A stretch of DNA of 64,000 nucleotides from Streptosporangium canum (lineage in GTDB: Bacteria; Actinomycetota; Actinomycetes; Streptosporangiales; Streptosporangiaceae), in contig NZ_FOQY01000005.1 in assembly GCF_900113865.1 (NCBI RefSeq), positions 245,388 through 309,387 on the forward strand, read 5' to 3'. Below the pieces are notes generated by a model that worked only from the letters and a program-made list of their open reading frames with translations, was not told where the DNA came from and did not search any database. Positions 7,995 to 15,418 of this stretch are shown in pieces. A program made the translations under genes and the position numbers. Every line of letters starts with the position of its first letter. The stretch's first letter is position 1.

Positions 7995-10009
7995 GCGGTA
8001 ACCACCAGAAGTACGCGGACTTCATCTGGTCGGTGGCCGACCTGCTGCGCGGTGACTACCGGCAGTCGGAGTACGGCAAGGTCATCCTGCCCTTCACTGT
8101 GCTGCGCCGCCTCGACTGCGTGCTGGAGCCGACCAAGGCCGCCGTTCTCGCCAAGGCCGGGGAGCTCGCGGGCGGCGCTCTGCCGGACGGGGCGAAGGAC
8201 CGGCTGCTGCGGGGTGTCGCGGACGCGAGCTTCTACAACGTCAGCCCGCTCGACTTCGGGAAGCTGCTCGGCGACTCCGACAACGTGGCCAAGAACCTGC
8301 GCGCCTACATCGGGGGCTTCTCGCCGGGTGCGGTCGAGGTGCTGGAGAAATACCGTTTCGACGATCAGATCACCCGGCTGGAGGAGGCCGGGCTGCTCTA
8401 CCTGGTGACCGCGAAGTTCGCCGACATCGACCTGCACCCCGACGTCGTCGACAACCACCAGATGGGTTACGTCTTCGAGGAGCTGATCCGGAAGTTCTCC
8501 GAGATCTCCAACGAGACCGCCGGTGAGCACTTCACCCCGCGCGAGGTCATCCGGCTGATGGTCAACCTGCTGATGGCCCCCGACGACGAGGACGTGATGA
8601 CGCCCGGCATCGTCCGGACCATCTACGACCCGGCCTGCGGCACCGGCGGCATCCTGTCGGCCGCCGAGGAGCACATCACCCGCTACAACAAGAAGGCCAC
8701 GGTCAAGGTCGCCGGCCAGGAGCTCAACCCCGAGTCCTGGGCGATCTGCCGCTCGGACATGATGCTCAAGGGCCAGGACCCCTCCCAGATCGTTCTCGGC
8801 AACTCCTTCGTCCTCCGGGGCCACGAGGACAGGAAGTTCGACTACCTGCTGGCCAACCCGCCGTTCGGCGTGGAGTGGAAGAAGGTCCAGCGGCAGGTCC
8901 AGGACGAGGCCGACAACCTCGGCTGGGCCGGGCGCTTCGGCGCGGGCACGCCCCGGATCAACGACGGCTCGTTCCTCTTCCTGCAGCACATGATCTCCCA
9001 CATGAAGCCGGTCGAGCAGGGCGGCTCCCGCATCGCCATCGTCTTCAACGGCTCCCCGCTGTTCACCGGCGCGGCCGAGTCGGGCGAGTCGAACATCCGC
9101 CGCTGGATCCTGGAGAACGACTGGCTGGAGGCGATCGTCGCGCTGCCCGACCAGCTCTTCTACAACACCGGCATCTCCACCTACTTCTGGATCCTGTCCA
9201 ACCGCAAGGCCGCTGTCTTGAAGGACAAGGTGATCCTGCTGGACGCACGGGGATGCTGGACGAAGATGCGCAAGTCCCTCGGCGACAAGCGCAAGCTCAT
9301 CCCCGACGACCAGATCACCGACCTGACCGCGATCTACAAGGACGCCCTGGCGATCGCGGATGATGCGGAGCACGAGCACCATGCCAAGGTGAAGATCTTC
9401 CCCCGCCACGCCTTCGGCTACCAGCGCATCACCGTCGAGCGCCCGCTCCGCCAGCGCTTCGAGGCCACCGAGCAGACCGCCGAGGCGGTGGCCGAGGCCA
9501 AGGCGGTCGCTAAGTTCGAGCAGCGGGACGCGCTGCTCGCCGCTCTCGCCTCCCTGGTTGGTACGGCGTGCGCCACGAAGCTGGAGTTCGCTGGGAAGCT
9601 GGATGCTGCTCTGGCGGAGAACGGGCTGAGCAAGCTTCCGAAGCCGGTCGAGGCCGCGATCTGGAACGAGGTCGCGGTCAGCGACCCCGAAGGCCAGCTC
9701 CAGACCGACCGGAAGAACAACCCACTGCCCGATGCGGACCTGCGCGATAACGAGAACGTGCCGCTGACGTCGATGAACTCGACTCCGGCCGAGCGGGAGG
9801 CCGAGATCGAGGAATACTTGAAGCGCGAGGTCCTGCCGCACGTCCCAGATGCCTGGGTGGATCACTCCAAAACCAAGATCGGCTTCGAGATCCCATTCAC
9901 GAGGCATTTCTACGTGTATACGCCGCCCCGGCCGCTGGAGGAGATCGACGCGGAGCTGAAGGCGCTGGAGGCCGAGATCCAGAAGCTCCTGGGTGAGGTG
10001 ACTCGATGA
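7991..10009 (+). CDS. hsdM: type I restriction-modification methyltransferase subunit
   Basis: The product is 672 aa. The N-terminal helical HsdM domain is recognisable (FIWSVADLLRGDYRQSEYGKV), followed by the methylase core with DPACGTGG (213-220) and NPPF (289-292). The C-terminal helices normally contact HsdS. It transfers a methyl group from SAM to adenine in the hemimethylated target as part of an M2S complex. The GTG start overlaps the previous stop and its own stop overlaps the hsdS ATG, so methylase, hsdM and hsdS form one tightly coupled operon. It is longer than many HsdM proteins, consistent with the actinobacterial subgroup. Confidence 0.93.
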   Translation: MSGNHQKYADFIWSVADLLRGDYRQSEYGKVILPFTVLRRLDCVLEPTKAAVLAKAGELAGGALPDGAKDRLLRGVADASFYNVSPLDFGKLLGDSDNVAKNLRAYIGGFSPGAVEVLEKYRFDDQITRLEEAGLLYLVTAKFADIDLHPDVVDNHQMGYVFEELIRKFSEISNETAGEHFTPREVIRLMVNLLMAPDDEDVMTPGIVRTIYDPACGTGGILSAAEEHITRYNKKATVKVAGQELNPESWAICRSDMMLKGQDPSQIVLGNSFVLRGHEDRKFDYLLANPPFGVEWKKVQRQVQDEADNLGWAGRFGAGTPRINDGSFLFLQHMISHMKPVEQGGSRIAIVFNGSPLFTGAAESGESNIRRWILENDWLEAIVALPDQLFYNTGISTYFWILSNRKAAVLKDKVILLDARGCWTKMRKSLGDKRKLIPDDQITDLTAIYKDALAIADDAEHEHHAKVKIFPRHAFGYQRITVERPLRQRFEATEQTAEAVAEAKAVAKFEQRDALLAALASLVGTACATKLEFAGKLDAALAENGLSKLPKPVEAAIWNEVAVSDPEGQLQTDRKNNPLPDADLRDNENVPLTSMNSTPAEREAEIEEYLKREVLPHVPDAWVDHSKTKIGFEIPFTRHFYVYTPPRPLEEIDAELKALEAEIQKLLGEVTR

Positions 10010-11328
10010 GCGGGACGGATTTGGCTCCATGGCTCGCCCAGTCGCAGTGGCCTACTGTCCCGATCAGATACGTCGCCAAGTTGGGCACAGGTCATACTCC
10101 GAGCCGTCAACATCCGGAGTATTGGGAGAACTGCACTCTTCCCTGGATCACGCTTGCCGATGTCTGGCAGCTCCGGGATGGGACGCGTGACACAGTGCTG
10201 GAGACCAAAGAGAAGGTCAGTCATCTTGGTCTCGCCAACTCGGCAGCGGTCCTGCATCCGGCGGGAACGGTCATCCTTTCCCGCACGGCATCGGTTGGCT
10301 TTTCGGCGATCATGGGCCATGACATGGCGACCAGCCAGGATTTCGCCACATGGACCTGCGGTCCGAAGGTTGAGCCCCGCTATCTGCTCCATGCATTGCG
10401 AGCGATGGCGCCTGATCTCCGTAGGGTTGCGGCGGGGTCCACACATAAGACGATTTATATGCCGGATATCGAGCAGCTAAGAATTCCCTTGCCATCGCTC
10501 GAAGAGCAGCGGCGCATCGCCGACTTCCTCGATGCCGAGACTGCTCGAACCGACAAGGTTGCGCAGGCGCAACGCCTGGTAAAGAGTCGGCTTCTCGAAC
10601 GTAGAGCTAATAGTGTCTACGAGCTGGTACTTGGGAAGGACCGCCATCAGCGAAAGCCTTCAGGACTTGCTTGGGCCGATTCGGTCCCGGAAGATTGGTC
10701 GGTGATCAAGCTTAGTTATGTCAGTCGCATGGGCAGTGGTCACACCCCAAGTCGTTCCCATCCCGAATGGTGGGTTGACTGCACAATTCCATGGGTCACA
10801 ACAGGGGAGGTCCATCAAGTTCGCGATGATCGTCGTGAAACACTGACTGTAACTCGCGAAAAAATTAGCAAGCTAGGCCTTGCCAACAGTGCCGCCGAGC
10901 TTCACCCCAAGAATACGGTTGTTCTTTGCCGTACGGCGAATTCGGCTGGTTATTCAGCTGTCTTGGGGGCCGATATGGCCACAAGTCAGGATTTAGTGAC
11001 CTGGACGTGTGGTCCGCGACTCGATCCATTTTACCTTCTTTGGTGCCTGCGTGCGATGCGTTCAGATCTTCTTGGTCGACTTGCCATGGGTTCCACTCAT
11101 AAGACAATTTACGTGCCCGATCTTCAGATGCTCAAAATTCCTGTGCCACTGATCCAGGAGCAGCATGAGATCGTCGAGAGTATCCGGGATAGCAACAACA
11201 GGATCGACGCGGCCATGGACACGCTTGATCGTCAGCTTGAACTGCTCGCAGAACGGCGGCAGACGCTGATCACGGCGGCGGTTACCGGGCAGATTGATTC
11301 GGCAACGGCGCGAGGATTTGAAAACTGA
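10006..11328 (+). CDS. hsdS: type I restriction-modification specificity subunit with near-duplicate TRDs
   Basis: The product is 440 aa. Two target-recognition domains (about 15-175 and 230-390) are separated by conserved helices. Unusually, the two domains are clearly homologous: GHTPSR at 29-34 and 245-250, GLANSAA at 75-81 and 291-297, MATSQD at 107-112 and 324-329, GSTHKTIY at 144-151 and 362-369. Each half of HsdS reads one half of a bipartite target. Similar halves predict near-identical half-sites in inverted orientation. Codons in the second half are visibly A/T-richer than the surroundings, which suggests recent acquisition. The ATG overlaps the hsdM stop. Confidence 0.93.
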   Translation: MSGTDLAPWLAQSQWPTVPIRYVAKLGTGHTPSRQHPEYWENCTLPWITLADVWQLRDGTRDTVLETKEKVSHLGLANSAAVLHPAGTVILSRTASVGFSAIMGHDMATSQDFATWTCGPKVEPRYLLHALRAMAPDLRRVAAGSTHKTIYMPDIEQLRIPLPSLEEQRRIADFLDAETARTDKVAQAQRLVKSRLLERRANSVYELVLGKDRHQRKPSGLAWADSVPEDWSVIKLSYVSRMGSGHTPSRSHPEWWVDCTIPWVTTGEVHQVRDDRRETLTVTREKISKLGLANSAAELHPKNTVVLCRTANSAGYSAVLGADMATSQDLVTWTCGPRLDPFYLLWCLRAMRSDLLGRLAMGSTHKTIYVPDLQMLKIPVPLIQEQHEIVESIRDSNNRIDAAMDTLDRQLELLAERRQTLITAAVTGQIDSATARGFEN

Positions 11329-11362
11329 GCGGTGACCCAGCCGGTTAGGGTCACCGCTTTCG
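11329..11362. terminator. hairpin terminator between hsdS and the convergent ATPase gene
   Basis: A perfect 10-bp stem (11329-11338 with 11348-11357) and a nine-base loop, followed by CTTT-type sequence. It starts at the base after the hsdS stop and lies 19 bases from the end of the convergent gene, so it may serve both. Confidence 0.75.
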
Positions 11363-11375
11363 ATCCTCTTGATTT

Positions 11376-11837
11376 TCAAGGCCAGGCCACGAGCTGGAAC
11401 CACACGGACTTGCCGTACGGGTTGAGAGTCCAGCCCCAGTTGTGGGAGAGGTCTTTGACGATGGGGAGCCCTCTTCCGGATATCTCCATGTGGGTGGCCC
11501 GTCTCAGCCGAGGAATCGCGGTGCATGAGTCGTAGACGTCCACGGTCATCATCTCGCCGTCCCTGCCTACCGTGATGCGGATGGTGCTCGTGGCGGGAAT
11601 GTCCGCCGCGCCGTACGCGATCGCGTTGGTGACGAGTTCCGAGGTCAGGAGTTCGGCGATTTCCTGGGTGTCTTCCGCCGTGTTCCAGTCGGCCGCCAGG
11701 TCGCGCACGAACCGGCGGGCGGATGCCACGTTCTTTGTCGCTCGTGGTATCCACTTCTCGCCCAGCACGCAAAAGCCTGGATCCATCGTGTAGCGATATT
11801 CGGTCAGTACCGCGATCGCCTTGAGGGCCTCTTCCAT
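11376..11837 (-). CDS. RsbW-like ATP-binding (anti-sigma/HATPase) protein
   Basis: The product is 153 aa. A single GHKL-type ATPase domain shows the N-box (ELLTSELVTNAIAYG), a following TVDVYDSC segment and the G2-like SGRGLPIVKDL. Small proteins of this kind are the usual anti-sigma-like ATPases of actinomycetes, often beside XRE/DUF397 pairs, as here. The ATG at 11837 has only a weak purine-rich upstream stretch; an internal ATG (in YTMDPGF) is a possible later start. It is transcribed divergently from the XRE gene, and the 129-base gap must hold both promoters. Partner sigma factor unknown. Confidence 0.8.
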   Translation of the reverse strand: MEEALKAIAVLTEYRYTMDPGFCVLGEKWIPRATKNVASARRFVRDLAADWNTAEDTQEIAELLTSELVTNAIAYGAADIPATSTIRITVGRDGEMMTVDVYDSCTAIPRLRRATHMEISGRGLPIVKDLSHNWGWTLNPYGKSVWFQLVAWP

Positions 11838-11966
11838 GGATTCTCTCTCTGTCTCGGATTTCCTATGTTCAGGGTGCCGAGACATGGCTACGCTTGGTAG
11901 TGAAACGGTTACCAGCGTCGAGCGTTGGGATTCACATATCCGTTGTTGAATTCCGGCAAGGAGGGC

Positions 11967-12752
11967 ATGGTGGTAAACCTCTACACGCCTCAGGCAATAT
12001 GGGGCAGAGAGTTGCGTCACTACCGGAAGAAGGCGGGCTTCACCCAGGGTCAGCTCTCCGAGAAGATCCATTTCAGCGAGTCGCTGATCAGCGGTGTGGA
12101 GACCGGTCAGCTTCCGGCCAGCCCGGAGTTCGCTGAAACCTGCGACGAAGCCCTTGGCACGGGTGGTGCTCTTCATCGACTCCTCGACTGGAGGCGTGGT
12201 CAGCAAATCCCGTCGTGGTTCGGAAAGTGGCGAGACAAAGAGCAATCTGCCGTCACTCTCCGGACCTATCAACCACTGGTTCTGCCGGGTCTGCTCCAGA
12301 CTGAGGGCTACATCCGTGGTCTCCTGGGGGACAGAGACGAAGCGATCGCGGCACGTCTGGAGCGTCAGGCCATCCTGACCCGCGAGGAACCTCGGCCTCC
12401 TCTCCTGCGGTGTGTGATCGACGAATCGGTCCTGCATCGTCTGGTAGGAAGTCACGAGATCATGCGTGACCAGCTAGAACATCTCGTGTCGATTGCCAGT
12501 TCCCAAGTCAGTGTGCAAGTCGTTCCCCCTGGCCGCGTCCGTTCCGGTCTCATGGCGGGGTTCGTGATCGCTACCTTGGAGGGCGGGAGCGAGATAGCGT
12601 ATTTGGACACGGCCATTCGCGGAATGACGACCAGCGATCAGGAAGATGTCGCAGCAGCCGTAACGCAGTTCGAGGCCGTTCGCATAGAAGCACTACCACT
12701 GAGCATGTCGATAGACCTCATCAAGAGAACGGCGGAGGAACGATGGACCTGA
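11967..12752 (+). CDS. XRE-family regulator with DUF5753 domain
   Basis: The product is 261 aa. The helix-turn-helix lies at about 10-60 (LRHYRKKAGFTQGQLSEKI, then SLISGVETGQ). The rest is a DUF5753-type effector domain (LVLPGLLQTEGYIRGLL, VSVQVVP). An AAGGAGG sits four bases before the ATG at 11967; the GTG at 11970 would have better spacing. Proteins of this class pair with DUF397 proteins (for example Scr1/Scr2 of Streptomyces coelicolor) and influence development or antibiotic production. Its stop overlaps the DUF397 start. A degraded copy of its leader occurs at 14585-14660. Confidence 0.9.
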   Translation: MVVNLYTPQAIWGRELRHYRKKAGFTQGQLSEKIHFSESLISGVETGQLPASPEFAETCDEALGTGGALHRLLDWRRGQQIPSWFGKWRDKEQSAVTLRTYQPLVLPGLLQTEGYIRGLLGDRDEAIAARLERQAILTREEPRPPLLRCVIDESVLHRLVGSHEIMRDQLEHLVSIASSQVSVQVVPPGRVRSGLMAGFVIATLEGGSEIAYLDTAIRGMTTSDQEDVAAAVTQFEAVRIEALPLSMSIDLIKRTAEERWT

Positions 12753-12982
12753 GTAGGGCGGAGTGGCGTAAGTCGAGTTTTAGCGGCAACAACGGTGGTG
12801 ACTGCGTTGAGGTCGCGGAGCTCAAAGACGTCCCCGATGGCCCCGGTCACAAGGTCGAGCACACCGATCTGATCGCCGTACGCGACTCCAAGGACCCCGA
12901 CGGCCCCAAGCTGTTCTTCACCCCGGCCGAGTGGGACGCCTTCGTCAACGGCGTGAAGGCCAGCGAGTTCGACCTCGGCTAA
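12743..12982 (+). CDS. DUF397 protein
   Basis: The product is 79 aa and acidic, with the family hallmarks WRKSSFSGNNGGDCVEVA, IAVRDSKDP and a final FTPAEWDAFV. The ATG lies inside the XRE gene (10-base overlap) behind GGAGGAACG, so the pair is translationally coupled. DUF397 proteins act with their XRE partner as a regulator/antagonist pair. A hairpin follows the gene. Confidence 0.92.
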   Translation: MDLSRAEWRKSSFSGNNGGDCVEVAELKDVPDGPGHKVEHTDLIAVRDSKDPDGPKLFFTPAEWDAFVNGVKASEFDLG

Positions 12983-12992
12983 GACAACCCCC

Positions 12993-13021
12993 GGCCGCCC
13001 CGACAACCGTCGTGGGCGGCC
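12993..13021 (+). terminator. GC-rich hairpin after DUF397
   Basis: Stem GGCCGCCC/GGGCGGCC (12993-13000 with 13014-13021) with a 13-base loop. No clear T-run follows, so termination efficiency is uncertain. Confidence 0.4.
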
Positions 13022-13109
13022 GTCGGCCTTCCACCCGTGAAGGCTGACGAGTTCGACAGGAAGCCCGGCCGGGGGATCACGGCGAAACGCTCCGGTGAAC
13101 GCGGATCTG

Positions 13110-13241
13110 TCATATCCGGCAGAGCCGTACCGTGAGGTGAATCGCCTCGTGGATCACATCGGCGGCAGACCTGCCGCAGGCGGTCAGCTCGGAGAGGATT
13201 CTCTCGATCTCCGAGTCGCTCTCAACAGTCAGCACGCCCAC
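13110..13241 (-). pseudogene. truncated ribbon-helix-helix antitoxin remnant
   Basis: The minus strand reads GTG then VLTVESDSEIERILSELT and a following GRSAADVIHEAIHL, stopping after 43 codons. It is closely similar in DNA and protein to the first half of the complete antitoxin at 23267-23497 (VLTVEIDSDTERVLSELT, GRSTTDVIREAIHI). It lacks the C-terminal toxin-binding part and has no toxin gene beside it. It is best read as a decayed paralogue left by duplication or repeated insertion. Confidence 0.65.
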
Positions 13242-13370
13242 ATCCTCACCGCACCAGGGGTGTCTCGCGTACCTTCGACGGAAACGTCAGCAGGTGATCA
13301 TGCGGAACTGGCACCATGGGCGCCCGGAGCCTCCGCGTCGATCATGTCTGGGGGTGCAAGGATGGGCGTT

Positions 13371-13745
13371 ATGAGCATCAACCGCCAGGATGAAGTGCTG
13401 AAAGAGCTGGCGCAGGCGATCCAAGAGTTGGAAGTCCCTGACTCGTTGTCGATCAGGGAGACATCGGTTGAGCCGTACCTGGACGCGGACGGGGAGCAGG
13501 CACTCAGAGCCCTGATCGTTGTGGAGGGCGCGGGCGAAGGCGGCTGGCCGGCCGAATTGACGCACGCGCTTCGCCGGCAGGCGAATCGGCTCGCGGCCGA
13601 AAAGAATCTCGACGAATACGTATATGTGACGCTCTTCACCGAGCAGGAGTTCCAGGATCGGGAGCGTGTGGACGACATGGCGGAGTACGACAGCACGACC
13701 GTCATCGATCGCGCTCTAAGCGAAGACCAGCAGGACGGGCAGTGA
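13371..13745 (+). CDS. partner protein of the HEPN gene
   Basis: The product is 124 aa, acidic and of mixed alpha/beta character (DEVLKELAQAIQELEVPDSL, then EFQDRERVDDMAEYDSTTV near the end). I do not recognise the family. It is coupled to the HEPN gene by a GTGA overlap, the layout of a toxin-antitoxin pair. AAGGA lies nine bases before the chosen ATG; an ATG at 13362 is an alternative. Sequence upstream in the same frame is a decayed antitoxin region, not part of this gene. It has no nucleotidyltransferase (MNT) signature, so it is not the classical HEPN partner. Confidence 0.6.
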   Translation: MSINRQDEVLKELAQAIQELEVPDSLSIRETSVEPYLDADGEQALRALIVVEGAGEGGWPAELTHALRRQANRLAAEKNLDEYVYVTLFTEQEFQDRERVDDMAEYDSTTVIDRALSEDQQDGQ

Positions 13746-14296
13746 GGCGAGACTTCAAGGCAGAAGACCACCTCCACCTCGCCGACACGCTTGCCGGTCG
13801 TACGGCAGGTCGTGGCCGTCCTCGTACCGCTTACCTCAGGCGTGCGACGTCTACCGCGTACTACGCGCTCTTCTACGAGCTTGTGCAACATGGTGCCCGG
13901 AGGGCGGCTCGAACCGGTCCGGTGGAGCATCAGCAGGCTATCGGCCGGTGGTACGCCCACGGCAACTTCAAGAAGGCGGCTCGCTGGGTGGAGGATGCCA
14001 CATCTGGTCGTACGCCTCCAGCCGTGGTGAGACTCCTCCTGGTCGACCCCGCCACTGGAGCAGTGCCTCTGGATCTCGAGGTGTTGGCCAGCGCGTTCAG
14101 CGAGCTTCAGGAGGCCCGGCACGGGGCTGACTATGACCCCGCGTTTGACGCGACTCGCTCCGGAGCACTTGGTCATGTCAACACCGCCCGAGCGGGGATC
14201 GACGCGATTCGGCGCATGGACAAGGCGAATCTGCACCAGTTTGACATGTTCCTACTTCTTGCTCTCGGGGGCGACAAAATGCTCCGTAACAGCTGA
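13742..14296 (+). CDS. HEPN-like domain protein, probable toxin
   Basis: The product is 184 aa and mostly helical. It has the HEPN-type segment YLRRATSTAYYALFYELVQH (about 36-55) and the later EARHGADYDP motif (about 126-135), matching the R-x-x-ADYD signature of many HEPN proteins. HEPN proteins are often RNases in toxin-antitoxin or abortive-infection modules. GTG start overlaps the stop of the 124-aa partner. Location within a restriction-modification locus fits a defence role, but nuclease residues cannot be assigned with certainty. Confidence 0.65.
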   Translation: MRRDFKAEDHLHLADTLAGRTAGRGRPRTAYLRRATSTAYYALFYELVQHGARRAARTGPVEHQQAIGRWYAHGNFKKAARWVEDATSGRTPPAVVRLLLVDPATGAVPLDLEVLASAFSELQEARHGADYDPAFDATRSGALGHVNTARAGIDAIRRMDKANLHQFDMFLLLALGGDKMLRNS

Positions 14297-14331
14297 TTCG
14301 TCCCCCTGCTTGTCACGTGGAGAAGCACGTG

Positions 14332-14574
14332 TCACGCATGATCCGCGAACTCGACGACGAGATCTTCATCGAGTACGGATGTTCGCATCGAGGGCATCGT
14401 GATCCCGTCGGGGACCTTGACGTCATACGCCTGCATTCGGCCTCCTCGCCGGGCGAGGATCTCGGCCAGCGGGGTTCCCGGCGGGCATCGGTCTGATCGG
14501 ATCTGTTCGGCCTCGGCGTGTGCATACGCTGCCAGTCTTCGCTGTCCTGTGCCGCTCTGGTGGCGATGCGCCAC
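14332..14574 (-). CDS. small hypothetical protein
   Basis: An 80-aa frame from a GTG at 14574. The sequence looks coding (RRLAAYAHAEAEQIRSDR, PGTPLAEILARRGGRM, then a C-terminal LDEDLVVEFADHA). It runs divergently from the XRE-leader remnant, in the same relative place as the ATPase gene of the intact locus at 11.4 kb, but is not similar to that ATPase. No ribosome binding site is evident, and a GTG at 14598 is also possible. Function unknown. Confidence 0.4.
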   Translation of the reverse strand: MAHRHQSGTGQRRLAAYAHAEAEQIRSDRCPPGTPLAEILARRGGRMQAYDVKVPDGITMPSMRTSVLDEDLVVEFADHA

Positions 14575-14584
14575 CAGCCGGTGA

Positions 14585-14682
14585 GGAAGTACGGTCACAG
14601 GCGCCGTGCGTTGAGGTTCATTTCTCCGTTGTTGAAGTCCGGCGATAAGGACGTAATGGCGGATCGTTCGGGTCTCCGTTGA
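14585..14682 (+). pseudogene. degraded copy of the XRE gene leader
   Basis: Bases 14585-14660 resemble 11900-11975, the leader and start of the intact XRE gene. Shared blocks include GCGTTG(A/G)(G/A)(G/A)TTCA, CCGTTGTTGAA(G/T)TCCGGC and a start codon at the same relative place. Here the ATG at 14656 opens only eight codons before a TGA at 14680-14682. The rest of the XRE/DUF397 pair is absent. Confidence 0.5.
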
Positions 14683-14773
14683 TACGTTTCCCCGGCGGCT
14701 TCTTCTTGTCGTGCTTCTTCCTTTAAAAACGCCTGCGAACCATTCGGTGTTCGCTACGACATCCGGAGAGCCG

Positions 14774-15199
14774 ATGCCCGATCCGCACACTCCGTCAGAC
14801 CCGTCGCCCCCGCCGGTGAAGACGCGTATGCCCGCCGAGGTGAAGGCCGCCATGCTGCTCATGTGGCTTCAGACGGCCCTTGGAGTCGCGATGGTCTGCT
14901 TCACCCTTGCCCTCCTCGTGATGGGAGGGCTGCCCAGCCTGGATGCCATGCCCTGGTTCTTCTACCTGTTCTTCGCGTCCCTGGTGCTGATGGGCCCGCT
15001 GTCTGCCCTCTTCGGCCTGCGGTGGCGGTGGGCCTGGAAAGCGGCCGCCGTGGTCGAGGGGATCTCGGTCCTGGAGTACGGCTACGCCACGTTCATGATG
15101 TTCGGCGTGTTCAGCATCATGGCGATCGGCCTCGGGCTGGCCGTTCTCGTGCTTTTCCTCCTGTTTCGTAGTGATACGTTCCGCTGGTTCGAGCGGTAG
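14774..15199 (+). CDS. small integral membrane protein
   Basis: The product is 141 aa. A short proline-rich N-terminus (MPDPHTPSDPSPPP) precedes about four hydrophobic segments: MLLMWLQTALGVAMV, FFYLFFASLVLMGP, the AAAVVEGISVLEYGY region and AIGLGLAVLVLFLLF. GGAG lies five bases before the ATG at 14774. It stands alone between the XRE remnant and a strong terminator. No family is recognised and no function is implied by its neighbours. Confidence 0.75.
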   Translation: MPDPHTPSDPSPPPVKTRMPAEVKAAMLLMWLQTALGVAMVCFTLALLVMGGLPSLDAMPWFFYLFFASLVLMGPLSALFGLRWRWAWKAAAVVEGISVLEYGYATFMMFGVFSIMAIGLGLAVLVLFLLFRSDTFRWFER

Positions 15200-15211
15200 G
15201 AGGCGCAAAGT

Positions 15212-15251
15212 CGGCCCGGCCCGCCGTTGGCGGGCCGGGCCGGCGGTTTTT
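15212..15251 (+). terminator. strong intrinsic terminator
   Basis: A perfect 13-bp GC stem (15212-15224 with 15230-15242) with loop CGTTG, then GCGG and a run of five T. It follows the membrane-protein stop by 12 bases. Confidence 0.9.
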
Positions 15252-15418
15252 CGCGGCCTGGCTGACCGGACCGACTGAGGTTCGGGAGAAGCTGAAATTT
15301 TCGTTATTTCCGGCATGAAATCATTTTTGCGAGGATCGCATAACCCGAATGTCTGATTGGAGAAACTTCAACGCCAGATCTTGATCCTGTAGGGCCTTGC
15401 ATGAGACTCTGACGCATT

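Noticed and set aside
7919-10030. Long minus-strand frame opposite hsdM
   Set aside because: The plus strand has clear HsdM motifs. The antisense translation is Leu/Gly/Arg/Val-rich without domains.
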